Source: Chitinophagaceae bacterium (GTDB lineage Bacteria; Bacteroidota; Bacteroidia; Chitinophagales; Chitinophagaceae). Taken from it: a stretch of DNA of 64,000 nucleotides. Positions 54,401 to 62,421 of this stretch are shown in pieces. The first letter of the stretch is position 1; every line of letters begins with the position of its first letter. The stretch spans positions 1 to 64,000 of the forward strand of contig JADJVB010000013.1 in assembly GCA_016710745.1 (NCBI GenBank), in the 5' to 3' direction. The translations under genes were made by a program, and so were the position numbers. The notes beneath the pieces were generated by a model. That model made no database searches. It was given only the letters and a program-made list of their open reading frames with translations, and was not told the DNA's origin.

Positions 54401-55722
54401 TAATGATTGGCCAGTAGTGTTTGGTTTATTTTTTCTTCGATTAAAAGTAGTTCATTATCGCTGATTATTTCAGGCGAATAGGTAATATTTAAGTGCAGCA
54501 CTTCATCATGTTTTAAAAAAACAAAAGTGAGGCCCGGTGGAAAAGTAAGTGCCGGTATCATGTGAAGGTTCCTTATCGGTTCACCGAACAAACTGTTTAG
54601 TTCGTTAAAATTATCGCCGGTTGACGTGTATAAAAAACTGGCGAAAACGCCTTTGTTGGTATGGTAAATTAAAAAATAGTAGAGCCAGAGCGGCGCATAC
54701 CGCATCATGTTGAGAAACATCGTATACTGCTGCGGAATGCCTTCTTTTATTTGTGCGGTCATTTGTGTGCGCAGGCAGGCTACCGTTTGAGGCAGATCGA
54801 TCAGTTCGGCTTTTGGGATACGATAAAACAAAAACGACACACAATTGGATATTAACGGGCCGATCGCGCCTCGTAACCGCCCGTCGTAGGGCACCGGGAT
54901 CCACAGGTCGCCTGCCCTGTTTCTTTGCTGATTTAGAAAATGTACAACGTGCGAGCAGCAGGCTACCAGGTATAAGGTTGGGCCAAAACGTGAACCGCAT
55001 GTAAAGGCGTTGTCGTTGATTTTTTTTGTTTGGTCGAGGGTAAATGAAATGATTTTTGTTCGGGTTGCCCCATCACCTGATTTTGTGGCAGTAGTGGCAA
55101 CCGAACTAACCGGCGGCCTTGCCGAAACCTGAACAAATTTCTTAACCTGGTACATGTTACGGATATACGATAAAATAGCCGGGCGTTTTTCTTTTCCCGG
55201 GAAATAAATTCCGGGATCCTGGTTTTTCTTTTCCGAAATTTGATTCAGGTGTTCAAATAGCAGTGTTGTTCCTTTTGCATCCAGCAGGATATGGTTCCAG
55301 GAAATTACAAATGCGCAACGGCCCGAGGGATAATAAACCAGGTCGGCCTCAATAAAGCGGGTTGAGTCAACGGTAATATCTCTTTTTAATATAACTGCCG
55401 GAATATCGCTTTCAATGGAAGAACGATGTTCCTGCAGGACGATTTGGTTTCCGGCATCAACATATTTCCAATAGGGCAGACCGAAAAACCGACCCGATAC
55501 CAGTTTGATATTACAGAGCCAGTAAATAACCGGAGAACCAGACAGGATACTATTTATTTTATTGAACGACAATGACCGATCGAAATAGAAGATCTTTCGC
55601 ATCACGTTTCCGCCGGCACCATGTTTTTTAGCGTGTTTATCCAAAACCAGGTGAAAACAATCGGCGCCACTCAGGAACACTTTTTTGGGAAGATCACTTT
55701 TATTGAAAAGTTGTTTGCTCAT
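54400..55722 (-). CDS. Condensation/PapA-like acyltransferase
   Basis: A 440-residue protein with the two-lobe chloramphenicol-acetyltransferase-like fold. The active-site motif, normally HHxxxDG, reads NHILLDAK (Asn143, His144, Asp148): the catalytic second histidine and the aspartate are kept, the first histidine is Asn and the glycine is Ala. AIGPLISNCVSFLFYRI and TSTGDNFNELNSLFGEPI fit the second lobe. Such enzymes move acyl groups from ACP or CoA onto hydroxyls or amines (PapA, WS/DGAT, NRPS condensation). The ACP gene ends on its start codon, so ACP is the probable donor. Confidence 0.78.
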   Translation of the reverse strand: MSKQLFNKSDLPKKVFLSGADCFHLVLDKHAKKHGAGGNVMRKIFYFDRSLSFNKINSILSGSPVIYWLCNIKLVSGRFFGLPYWKYVDAGNQIVLQEHRSSIESDIPAVILKRDITVDSTRFIEADLVYYPSGRCAFVISWNHILLDAKGTTLLFEHLNQISEKKNQDPGIYFPGKEKRPAILSYIRNMYQVKKFVQVSARPPVSSVATTATKSGDGATRTKIISFTLDQTKKINDNAFTCGSRFGPTLYLVACCSHVVHFLNQQRNRAGDLWIPVPYDGRLRGAIGPLISNCVSFLFYRIPKAELIDLPQTVACLRTQMTAQIKEGIPQQYTMFLNMMRYAPLWLYYFLIYHTNKGVFASFLYTSTGDNFNELNSLFGEPIRNLHMIPALTFPPGLTFVFLKHDEVLHLNITYSPEIISDNELLLIEEKINQTLLANH

Positions 55723-55982
55723 TAGGTATTAGGTGCCTCCGGCATCAGTTCCTGTACGATTGTTGCCAGCGATTGAAGGGTTTTGAAATTTTCCGGGAGT
55801 AATTTTTCATCGGGAATCGACACGCCAAATTTACGTTCAATGAACAAAATGATCTCAACCGTTGAAAAGGAGTCAATTCCCGCCTGTTTTAAATTGCTGT
55901 TGGCATCAATCTGTACGGTTTCGGCCAGAATATTCTGCTGAATATATTTTTTTATTTCTTCTACGATGATATTTGAATCCAT
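55722..55982 (-). CDS. Acyl carrier protein
   Basis: An 86-residue carrier protein from the ATG at 55982; a TTG two codons upstream overlaps the permease stop. AGIDSFSTVEIILFIERKFGV holds the phosphopantetheine attachment Ser38 in the D-S-F context. The size and acidic helices match a stand-alone ACP. The primary ACP of fatty-acid synthesis is normally next to fabF, so this one is dedicated to the cassette: loaded by the AMP-ligase, unloaded by the acyltransferase. Confidence 0.9.
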   Translation of the reverse strand: MDSNIIVEEIKKYIQQNILAETVQIDANSNLKQAGIDSFSTVEIILFIERKFGVSIPDEKLLPENFKTLQSLATIVQELMPEAPNT

Positions 55983-55984
55983 AC

Positions 55985-57268
55985 TCAAACTGTTCTTTTC
56001 TTCCGGTTTACAAAATAGGAGATGGCCATGGTTGCAAAAAAGAAAACCATCAGCTTTCCGGCTTCGGGTAATATATCGGCAACGCCTCCTCCTCTTAAAA
56101 ATAATTTATAAAATCCCTCCAGCGACCAGTTCAATGGCGAAAAGGAACTGATATTACGCATCACTTCGGGCATCACATAGCTGGGTACCCAAATGCCACC
56201 CAATGCCGACAGTAAAAGTATGGAAAGTGATCCCATGATAGCCGCCTGGTGATCGGTTGTGGCCAAAGTGCCCACGGTAACACCAAACCCGGTAGCAGCA
56301 AATGAAGTGGCCAGTGTTAAAACAAAAATACCCATCATGCTGTTACCCAATACCAGCGCCGGTAATCCCATTTGCGGTAACAGGAATTTGCCAACGGCCA
56401 GCATGAGCAAAAATTGGATCAGGCAAACCAGAACATACACAATGATCTTTCCATTTACCAACAGCAGGTATGGTGTTGGCATGGTATGTAACCTGAATAC
56501 ACTGCCTTCCGTTTTTTCTTTTAAAATACTGTTCGATAAAGGGATAGCGATAAAGAACATCGCAAAAATGGTCCAGGCCGGCACATTGTGCTGCACGGCA
56601 TTGGGTACTATCTTTTCTGTTGCGTTGGATGCGTATATTTCTTTGTATTGTATGATCTGCGATTTTTGGTAAGAATTTTTAGGTGCCTGTTCTTTGTCAG
56701 GGATCAATTCAGCAACCTGTTCAGAAAAGGTTTGGAACATGATCTTCGTTTTCACTTCCGAGATAAATTCGCGCAGGTTACTCGTTACAGCATTTAAAAA
56801 TGATTTTTTAGCAACCGGATCAATCAGGATGGTGATTTCAACCGAGTCGGGGAGAATCGATGAAGCTGCTTCTCCGTTAATGGTTTCGTTTACCAGTGCC
56901 GTTACATTTTTGCGTATGGCGGCAGTTGCACCTTTTGGGATGATGATGCCAACCAGGAATTTCCCCTCACTTACGGCTTTTTGTGCCAACTCGCTGTTGG
57001 CAGGCTTTCCATTGATGCTATCAGTGGTATAGCACAACTCATTGGTCATTAATCCCTGCAGAATCTGATTACCCAAAGAATCCTGGTCGTTGTTAACGAA
57101 AACGACAGGTATGCCTTTTTCATTGATCGATTTAAAAGCCGAATCCTGTATCAGCGTCATCACAATGATCAGCGCCACCGGCATGATAAACAAAACAGAA
57201 AGCCCAACTTTATCCCGCAAAAGCAGGAGTAGTTCTTTTTTAACCGTAGCCAGTAATTTATGCAGCAT
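55985..57268 (-). CDS. ABC-2-type transporter permease
   Basis: A 427-residue membrane protein. One hydrophobic helix lies near residues 20-42 (VGLSVLFIMPVALIIVMTLIQ). A large extracytoplasmic part follows to about residue 225, then five to six further helices (AWTIFAMFFIAIPLSNSILKEKTEGSVFRL, ILLLSALGGIWVPSYVMP). This is the topology of ABC-2 exporters of the YhgE/DrrB-like group. The ATPase ends exactly where it starts, and the ACP gene follows at once. It probably exports the cassette's lipid-like product or a derivative across the inner membrane. Confidence 0.88.
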   Translation of the reverse strand: MLHKLLATVKKELLLLLRDKVGLSVLFIMPVALIIVMTLIQDSAFKSINEKGIPVVFVNNDQDSLGNQILQGLMTNELCYTTDSINGKPANSELAQKAVSEGKFLVGIIIPKGATAAIRKNVTALVNETINGEAASSILPDSVEITILIDPVAKKSFLNAVTSNLREFISEVKTKIMFQTFSEQVAELIPDKEQAPKNSYQKSQIIQYKEIYASNATEKIVPNAVQHNVPAWTIFAMFFIAIPLSNSILKEKTEGSVFRLHTMPTPYLLLVNGKIIVYVLVCLIQFLLMLAVGKFLLPQMGLPALVLGNSMMGIFVLTLATSFAATGFGVTVGTLATTDHQAAIMGSLSILLLSALGGIWVPSYVMPEVMRNISSFSPLNWSLEGFYKLFLRGGGVADILPEAGKLMVFFFATMAISYFVNRKKRTV

Positions 57269-58020
57269 CAGTCTCTTGGTTTTCGGTTGGTTAAGTTCAA
57301 AAATACATTTTCCAGGTTGGTTGATCCTGCATTATCACGGATCAGTTCGGCCGGCGTACCCTGGGTTAAAATTCTTCCTTTGTCAATAATTGAAACACGG
57401 GTACAAAAATTTTCGGCTTCTTCCATATGATGTGAAGAATAAATGATCGTTGTTCCCCGGGCGTTTATCTCTTTCAGGTGTTCAATGATCACATTGCGGC
57501 TTTGTACGTCCACACCAACCGTGGGTTCGTCCAGGAATAAAATTTTCGGTTGGTGTAAGATTCCGGCGATCAGGTTCACCCTTCTTTTCATACCACCCGA
57601 ATAGGTGCTTACCTGCCTTTTAGCCGCATCAATCAATCCCAGTTTTTCGAGCCAGGTTTCAATTTTGTCTTTCAGATTTTTGCCATAGAGGCCATACATG
57701 CTGCCATAAAAGGACAGGTTTTCGCGGGCAGTTAAGGTAGGGTAAAGGGCGATATCCTGGGGTACAATACCCACCATGTTTTTAATGTCCGACAGTTCGC
57801 TATGGAGGTCTTTGCCATCAATCGATACCGTTCCGCTGCTTGGTGGAAAAAGACCGCAAAGGATGGAGATCGTGGTGGTTTTCCCGGCGCCATTAGGTCC
57901 CAGCAATCCAAAGATCTCATTTCGGTTTATTGAAAAGGAAATATTGTCAACCGCCGGTTCGGCAGCATGTTTGAACGTTTTGGTTAAATGTTGAATCTCT
58001 ATAATAAACGGATTGCTCAT
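57268..58020 (-). CDS. ABC transporter ATP-binding protein
   Basis: A 250-residue ATPase from the ATG at 58020; a GTG at 58035 would add five residues. GLLGPNGAGKTTTISIL is Walker A, STYSGGMKRRVNLIAGI the signature, ILFLDEPTVGVD Walker B, and IYSSHHMEEAE the switch histidine. It is of the DrrA/CcmA-like group that pairs with ABC-2 permeases. First gene of the minus-strand cassette, starting 107 bases from the end of crtD, and overlapping the permease start by one base. Confidence 0.92.
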   Translation of the reverse strand: MSNPFIIEIQHLTKTFKHAAEPAVDNISFSINRNEIFGLLGPNGAGKTTTISILCGLFPPSSGTVSIDGKDLHSELSDIKNMVGIVPQDIALYPTLTARENLSFYGSMYGLYGKNLKDKIETWLEKLGLIDAAKRQVSTYSGGMKRRVNLIAGILHQPKILFLDEPTVGVDVQSRNVIIEHLKEINARGTTIIYSSHHMEEAENFCTRVSIIDKGRILTQGTPAELIRDNAGSTNLENVFLNLTNRKPRD

Positions 58021-58093
58021 GTTGTTTACCCCCACTTAAACAGGCGGTTTTGAAAATAATAGCAGTTAGTTCGGGTTAAAAAATAATCAGCCG

Positions 58094-58101
58094 CAAATTT
58101 A
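58094..58101 (-). promoter_or_regulatory. Possible -7 box TAAATTTG for the ACP cassette
   Basis: Read on the minus strand, TAAATTTG matches TAnnTTTG and lies 74 bases upstream of the ATPase ATG. No clear TTTG is found at the -33 spacing, so the assignment is weak. It is the only match in the gap between crtD and the cassette. Confidence 0.35.
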
Positions 58102-58127
58102 ACGTAAATATGCCTCCCTGCCCGCTT

Positions 58128-59603
58128 TTATTTAATTAAATCGGTGGTGATCTTTGCCGATAACAGGCATAAGGGGATACTTGGCCCGGGGTGTACACTG
58201 CCACCGCAGAAATATAGATTTTTTATATCTTTTGAAAAATTGGCATGCCGCAAAAATGCGGCAAATTTATTGTTCGAGCTGTTGCCATAAATAGCGCCAA
58301 AAGCGCTGGACGTGCGATTTTCAATTACCCTTGGATCAAAAACCATTTCGGTTTCAATTAATGGCCTGATATCGGTTTTTAAAACCCGGTTAATTTTTTG
58401 GATCATGTTTTCGCGGGCCTCGGTGATGAACATATCCCAATCCTGTCCCTGGTTGTTGGGTACATTAATAAAGGAGAACCAATTCTCACAACCGGGCGGC
58501 GCATCTTCGGGGGTATGCTTACTGGTAATGTTTACATAGATCGTTGGATCGTGGTAAATTGTTTTTCTGGCAAAGAGGGTATTGAATTCTTCTTCATAAT
58601 TTTCGCTGAACAGGATATTGTGTAAACCCAGTTCTTTAAATTCTTTTTTAATACCCCAGTAAAAAATGATACCCGAACTCGATTTTGGCTGATCGAGTGT
58701 TTTGGCCGGCCGTTTTACGGATGGCATCAGTTTTTTATAACTATTGTACACATCCATGTTGCTGATCACGATATCGAAATGTTGTATGCCTTTATCAGTT
58801 TTAATGCCGGTGACTTTTTTATTTTCAATTAATATCTCTTTAACGGGGGTAGAAAAGTTGATTTGTACCCCGATGTCTTTTGCCAGCTGAGCTAACGAGG
58901 CGGTAATACTAACCATTCCGCCCTTGGGGTAAAACGCACCTTTTACAATTTCCACATGGGCAATTACATTTAAGGTTGCCGGCGACAAATAAGGGCTGGA
59001 GCCGTTATACGTGGCATAGCGATTGAATATTTGTACCAGGCGGGAATCTTTAAACGCTTTTTGGTTGGCACCGGCCATGGTATCAAAGGCACCGATCTTT
59101 CCAAAATTCAGGATGCCTTTGGCAACCGGCCAGGTAAAGAAATTTTTTAAGCGATGTAATGAATTTTTTAGGAAGACCTCGTCGGTGAGCTTATAAATGG
59201 TCTCGGTTTTATCCAGGTATTTGATAATATCTGCTACTTTGTCTTTTGTTTTAGCCGCGATCTGTTCGGCAAATTTTTCTTTCCCATGATAGGCATCCAG
59301 GGTGCTGCCATCCTCAAAAAAATATTGATAAACGGGATCGAGTTGTACATAGTTAAAATGATCACGGGGATTTTTGCCGGAGAGTTCGAAGAGTTCATCT
59401 ACATATTGCGGCATGGTAAAAACCGATGGGCCCATATCGAACCGGTAGCCATCCTGGCTTTCCGACGAGCATTTTCCACCGGGGAATGAATTGGCTTCAA
59501 AAACAGTTACCTGGTACCCTTTGTTGCGCATGCGTATGGCGGCACCTAAACCCGATACACCGGCGCCAATTACGGCACAGGTTTTATTATTTTCTGTCAT
59601 CAT
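58128..59603 (-). CDS. crtD: CrtI-family desaturase, CrtD-like (1-hydroxycarotenoid 3,4-desaturase)
   Basis: A 491-residue FAD enzyme from the ATG at 59603 (a second ATG follows at once; an upstream codon at 59621 is less likely). CAVIGAGVSGLGAAIRMRNKG is the FAD fold; EANSFPGGKCSSESQDGYRFDMGP and PKGGMVSITASLAQLA follow, then FCGGSVHPGPSIPLCLLSAK near the C terminus. It is distinct from the crtI at 46672 and closer in motifs to the CrtD group that desaturates 1-hydroxylated psi ends. With CruF and a cyclase it completes a myxol/saproxanthin-type set. Exact product is inferred from the gene set. Confidence 0.8.
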   Translation of the reverse strand: MMTENNKTCAVIGAGVSGLGAAIRMRNKGYQVTVFEANSFPGGKCSSESQDGYRFDMGPSVFTMPQYVDELFELSGKNPRDHFNYVQLDPVYQYFFEDGSTLDAYHGKEKFAEQIAAKTKDKVADIIKYLDKTETIYKLTDEVFLKNSLHRLKNFFTWPVAKGILNFGKIGAFDTMAGANQKAFKDSRLVQIFNRYATYNGSSPYLSPATLNVIAHVEIVKGAFYPKGGMVSITASLAQLAKDIGVQINFSTPVKEILIENKKVTGIKTDKGIQHFDIVISNMDVYNSYKKLMPSVKRPAKTLDQPKSSSGIIFYWGIKKEFKELGLHNILFSENYEEEFNTLFARKTIYHDPTIYVNITSKHTPEDAPPGCENWFSFINVPNNQGQDWDMFITEARENMIQKINRVLKTDIRPLIETEMVFDPRVIENRTSSAFGAIYGNSSNNKFAAFLRHANFSKDIKNLYFCGGSVHPGPSIPLCLLSAKITTDLIK

Positions 59604-59618
59604 AATTTTTCCTTGCGG

Positions 59619-59626
59619 CAAAATTA
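59619..59626 (-). promoter_or_regulatory. Bacteroidetes-type -7 box TAATTTTG before crtD
   Basis: On the minus strand TAATTTTG matches TAnnTTTG and lies 15 bases upstream of the crtD start. The -33 region shows no TTTG. A run of nine G lies a further 41 bases upstream (59667-59675). Confidence 0.45.
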
Positions 59627-59728
59627 GTTGATTTCAGGTATTCGCTATGGTAAGCGGTGAAATTTCGGGGGGGGGTGCCTGGTTAGGCAGGGGGATTAAA
59701 AACGGGCCTTTATATTAGTTGCGGTTAA

Positions 59729-59881
59729 TCAGCAGGATATACCTATATCGAGGATTCCCTCACCTAAATCTTCTTCAGTATAGATATAGCCCGGTTTTTT
59801 TGATATCGCGGTTATTTCTCTGCTTTTTTTCAGTTCATCGGGCATGGCCGCGGCGAAACTGCTGTTTGTTTGTTTTTTCAT
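59729..59881 (-). CDS. Possible small protein of 50 residues, unknown function
   Basis: An ATG at 59881 opens MKKQTNSSFAAAMPDELKK, and the frame ends IGISC at the stop at 59729. The product is polar, with no signal peptide, membrane segment or known motif, and has a single C-terminal cysteine. Two direct copies of TTGTAACAAAAC lie just upstream of it (59900-59911 and 59924-59935) and could serve as a control site. The rest of the 59604-60112 gap, especially 59950-60112, shows no supported gene. Coding status is uncertain. A precursor peptide for modification is conceivable, but no modifying enzyme is nearby. Confidence 0.35.
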   Translation of the reverse strand: MKKQTNSSFAAAMPDELKKSREITAISKKPGYIYTEEDLGEGILDIGISC

Positions 59882-60112
59882 CGTGCTTTTTTTTAATACT
59901 TGTAACAAAACTGTACGAAAATAGTTGTAACAAAACCGTGCCAAATTTGCCGGTTACCTATAAAACGACAGGTTGGTGATATTATTATGTGATTTTCGTA
60001 GTCTTCATTAAATTCTCGGACAAGGTAGTTTGGGAACGACAAGTGGCTTGAGAACGAATTGCCAATTAACATAATTTTTATTTTGAGCGGAAGGTCCTCA
60101 GCGCACAGTACA

Positions 60113-61369
60113 CTATTCGGTCCACCTGGTGGTAAAGCAACGGCTGCTGTGCTCCTGCCGCATTTTCCAGTTTCTTTTGGTACCCGCGCCTGCAAATTTT
60201 ATTAGATCGTGGCGCATACCGTAATTAACGTTGTCGATCATGGCCATCAGTTTTTTTTCGCTTTGAAGCGATGGTTTTTGAAATAAATTGAATTGTACGG
60301 CACCGTCTGGTACAATATCACTCAGCAGCACACCGGCTTTCAGGTATTTGCTTCCTTTCCTGTACAGGCCTTCCACCAACGGCATGGCATGGGCGATGAG
60401 CACATGGGTAAGGGATGTGGCAACCGGCAATATCGTGTACAGCGAGCTGGTTGCGGGCTTATACGCGTATGTCTGGCTGTAATCATTGGTGACCAAAAAC
60501 ACCGTGATCGTTTTGGCAGCGCTGCTTTGGCGGCGAAGTTTCTCGGCCACCCGGCTGATATAAGTGGCAACGGCTTCTCTCAGATCCTGCATCTCGTACA
60601 CCGGTTTACCAAACATGCGGGCGGTGCCGATCATTTTTTTTGTTTCCAGTTGGTCTTTCATTTCGATACAGGGCTCACCACGTAATTCTTTAATCAGGCG
60701 CACACCCACCACACCACCGAGGTTTTTTCGGGCCCAGCCTTCACTCATATTGCGGAGGTCCCAACCGGTATTGATATGATACAGGGCTAATTTTTTGACG
60801 CTGGCGCCTCCGATACCCCAAATATCGGCCACCGGGGTGTTTTGCAGCGCCTCTTTTTGTTGTTCTGGTGTTTGCAGGATCATCACGCCACCGGTTGCTA
60901 CCTTATTTTTTTTGGCGAGTTTATTGGCAACCTTGGACAGCACTTTGGAAGGCGCAATACCGATGGATACCGGGATGCCCGTCCATAGTTCGGTTGTATG
61001 TTTTACAAAAAGGGCATATTCCTGCAGTTTATTTTCCTCAATGCCGCCAAGGTCTAAAAAGGATTCGTCTACCGAGTATACTTCAACTTCCGGTGACAGG
61101 ATGCGCAGTGTTTCCATTACCCGCCAGCTGATATCACCGTAGAGGTTATAGTTGCTGGAAAAAACAGCAACCTTGTTTTTTTCAATTTCTTTTTTGTGTT
61201 GGTAATAGGGCCCTGCCATTTGAATGCCGAGGGCTTTGGCCTCGTCGCTCCGGCTCACAATGCAGCCATCGTTGTTGCTGAGTACAACAACCGGTTTGCC
61301 GTGCAGCGAAGGCTTAAAAAGCCGTTCGCAGGCGGCATAAAAACTGTTGCAGTCTACAATGGCTATCAT
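60113..61369 (-). CDS. umuC: Y-family DNA polymerase V catalytic subunit
   Basis: UmuC copies past DNA lesions in the SOS response. The 418-residue product starts MIAIVDCNSFYAACERLFKP, with the first catalytic aspartate in IVDCNSFY. VVLSNNDGCIVSRS is the fingers motif, and VEVYSVDESFLDL holds the D-E metal pair. VSIGIAPSKVLSKVANKLAKK and ADIWGIGGASVKKL (helix-hairpin-helix) follow, and the C-terminal little finger and DUF4113-like tail end KWKMRQ-type. The usual partner umuD lies upstream at 62521-62955 on the same strand but is separated by a transposase and repeats, so cotranscription is doubtful. Confidence 0.93.
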   Translation of the reverse strand: MIAIVDCNSFYAACERLFKPSLHGKPVVVLSNNDGCIVSRSDEAKALGIQMAGPYYQHKKEIEKNKVAVFSSNYNLYGDISWRVMETLRILSPEVEVYSVDESFLDLGGIEENKLQEYALFVKHTTELWTGIPVSIGIAPSKVLSKVANKLAKKNKVATGGVMILQTPEQQKEALQNTPVADIWGIGGASVKKLALYHINTGWDLRNMSEGWARKNLGGVVGVRLIKELRGEPCIEMKDQLETKKMIGTARMFGKPVYEMQDLREAVATYISRVAEKLRRQSSAAKTITVFLVTNDYSQTYAYKPATSSLYTILPVATSLTHVLIAHAMPLVEGLYRKGSKYLKAGVLLSDIVPDGAVQFNLFQKPSLQSEKKLMAMIDNVNYGMRHDLIKFAGAGTKRNWKMRQEHSSRCFTTRWTE

Positions 61370-61374
61370 TTGTG

Positions 61375-61490
61375 GGGCTAAAGCCCATTGATTTGTTGAT
61401 TATTTTATCCCTGGCCTGAAGGCCAGGGCAATTCACCCAGGGCAATTCACCAATTCACCCAGGGCAATTCACCCAGGGCAATTCATCTAT
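61375..61490. repeat. REP palindromes and CCAGGGCAATTCAC repeats
   Basis: GGGCTAAAGCCC (61375-61386) and the perfect hairpin CCCTGGCC-TGAA-GGCCAGGG (61409-61428) are followed by four copies of a 14-base CCAGGGCAATTCAC unit (61423-61436, 61437-61450, 61459-61472 and about 61473-61485), one of them separated by a short CAATTCAC. This lies immediately upstream of umuC on its strand. The element resembles the palindromes beside the transposase at 61901. Confidence 0.75.
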
Positions 61491-61605
61491 GGCAATAATG
61501 GTAATTCGTCTACGGCGGGTCAGGCGGACCAATTACGCTGGGTTATTTTACTCCATTAAATCATGGATTGGGTGTTTCCGGCTCACCTTTTTGTGTTGCT
61601 CCACC

Positions 61606-61860
61606 CCAAATTGCCACGCCCTGAATTGTTCCTCCGCGCATTGTTCTACCTCGCATTTCTCTGCCCCGCATTGCTCCTCCCTGAATTGCTCCTCCCTGAA
61701 TTGCTCCTCCGCGCATTACTTCTCTCCACATTGCTCCTCCCTGAATTGCCCCTCCCCGCATTTCTCCTCCCCACATTTCTCTTCACCGAATTTCTCCACC
61801 CCAAATTGCCCCGCCCCAAATTGCCCCGCCCTGAATTGCCCCGCTCTGAATTGCCCCGCC
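61606..61860. repeat. 17-unit 15-bp degenerate tandem array
   Basis: Seventeen contiguous 15-base units fill exactly 255 bases. The consensus is close to CTGAATTGCTCCTCC or CCAAATTGCCCCGCC, with units such as CTGAATTGCTCCTCC repeated in tandem. Because 15 is a multiple of three, both strands stay open and give five-residue periodic translations (N-C-S-S-L on plus, G-G-A-I-Q on minus). These are not supported as proteins. The array runs straight into the hairpin at 61854-61873. Confidence 0.8.
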
Positions 61861-61873
61861 CTTTAGGGCGGGG
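61854..61873. repeat. Perfect 20-bp hairpin CCCCGCCC-TTTA-GGGCGGGG
   Basis: Eight-base G/C arms with a TTTA loop close the 15-bp array. The next palindrome, GGGCTTTAGCCC at 61896-61907, shares the TTTA centre. It is probably a REP unit of the same family as those beside the transposase. Confidence 0.7.
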
Positions 61874-61895
61874 ACAGGTACATATATTAATATCC

Positions 61896-62384
61896 GGGCT
61901 TTAGCCCTTCATTATTTCAAATCCATATTTCTCCATAAACTCATCATACTCTTCCTGAAAAGATTTTTTTCGATGGTGCTCTTCCTGATGCTTAATGTAT
62001 TCCCGAACTTTATTAATCCCGGACTCGCTTACGGAAACGGCAAAATATTCATCCTGCCATACCAGTGTTTTTTGAAACAAATTATTTCTGTTGGCCCAAT
62101 AAGCGCTTTCACCTTTTAGCATCTGGGCAACTTTGGCAATTGTTTGCTCTGTATGTAAGGATACCAATGCATGTACATGATCGATATGTCCATTTACAAA
62201 ATCGACATGAATATTTTTTATTTTTCCGTTTTCTTTGATATGTCCAAATAGTTGTTGGCGGCTTTCTTTTTCCAGTACAGGCTCCCTGTTTTTTGTCGCC
62301 CAAACAAAATGGATCCAAATTTTAATATAGGGCATGACTTTTTGGTTTTTAAAATAATGTTATGCTTCAATTGGGCTAAAGCCC
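61896..62384 (-). mobile_element. REP-bounded transposase unit (REPtron-like) between umuD and umuC
   Basis: GGGCTTTAGCCC (61896-61907) and its complement GGGCTAAAGCCC (62373-62384) flank a single transposase gene as mirror-image palindromes. Further palindromes (62409-62424, CCGGGC-TGAA-GCCCGG) and repeats lie outside. This is the layout of a RAYT gene with its own REP sequences. It has separated umuD from umuC. No target-site duplication is expected for Y1-type elements. Confidence 0.7.
61901..62335 (-). CDS. REP-associated tyrosine transposase (RAYT, Y1/HUH family)
   Basis: A 144-residue Transposase_17-type protein. NGHIDHVHALVSL holds the metal-binding HUH motif (His53, His55), and KVREYIKHQEEHH carries the candidate catalytic Tyr113. 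WIHFVWATKNREPVL is a typical start. RAYTs nick and rejoin single-stranded REP DNA, and this gene is flanked closely by REP palindromes. The protein looks complete, so it may be active. Its C terminus overlaps the left palindrome. Confidence 0.92.
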   Translation of the reverse strand: MPYIKIWIHFVWATKNREPVLEKESRQQLFGHIKENGKIKNIHVDFVNGHIDHVHALVSLHTEQTIAKVAQMLKGESAYWANRNNLFQKTLVWQDEYFAVSVSESGINKVREYIKHQEEHHRKKSFQEEYDEFMEKYGFEIMKG

Positions 62385-62421
62385 GGTATGGTTTATTGTT
62401 TATTATCTCCGGGCTGAAGCC

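Noticed and set aside
59893..60195. 100-residue minus-strand frame downstream of umuC
   Set aside because: Its first half overlaps the umuC 3' end in another frame and no family motif is seen.
61489..61866. Open frame on plus strand with N-C-S-S-L pentapeptide-like repeats, and a matching one on minus with G-G-A-I-Q repeats
   Set aside because: Both are translations of the 17 x 15-bp DNA array; the period comes from the DNA, and there is no start context or flanking protein domain.
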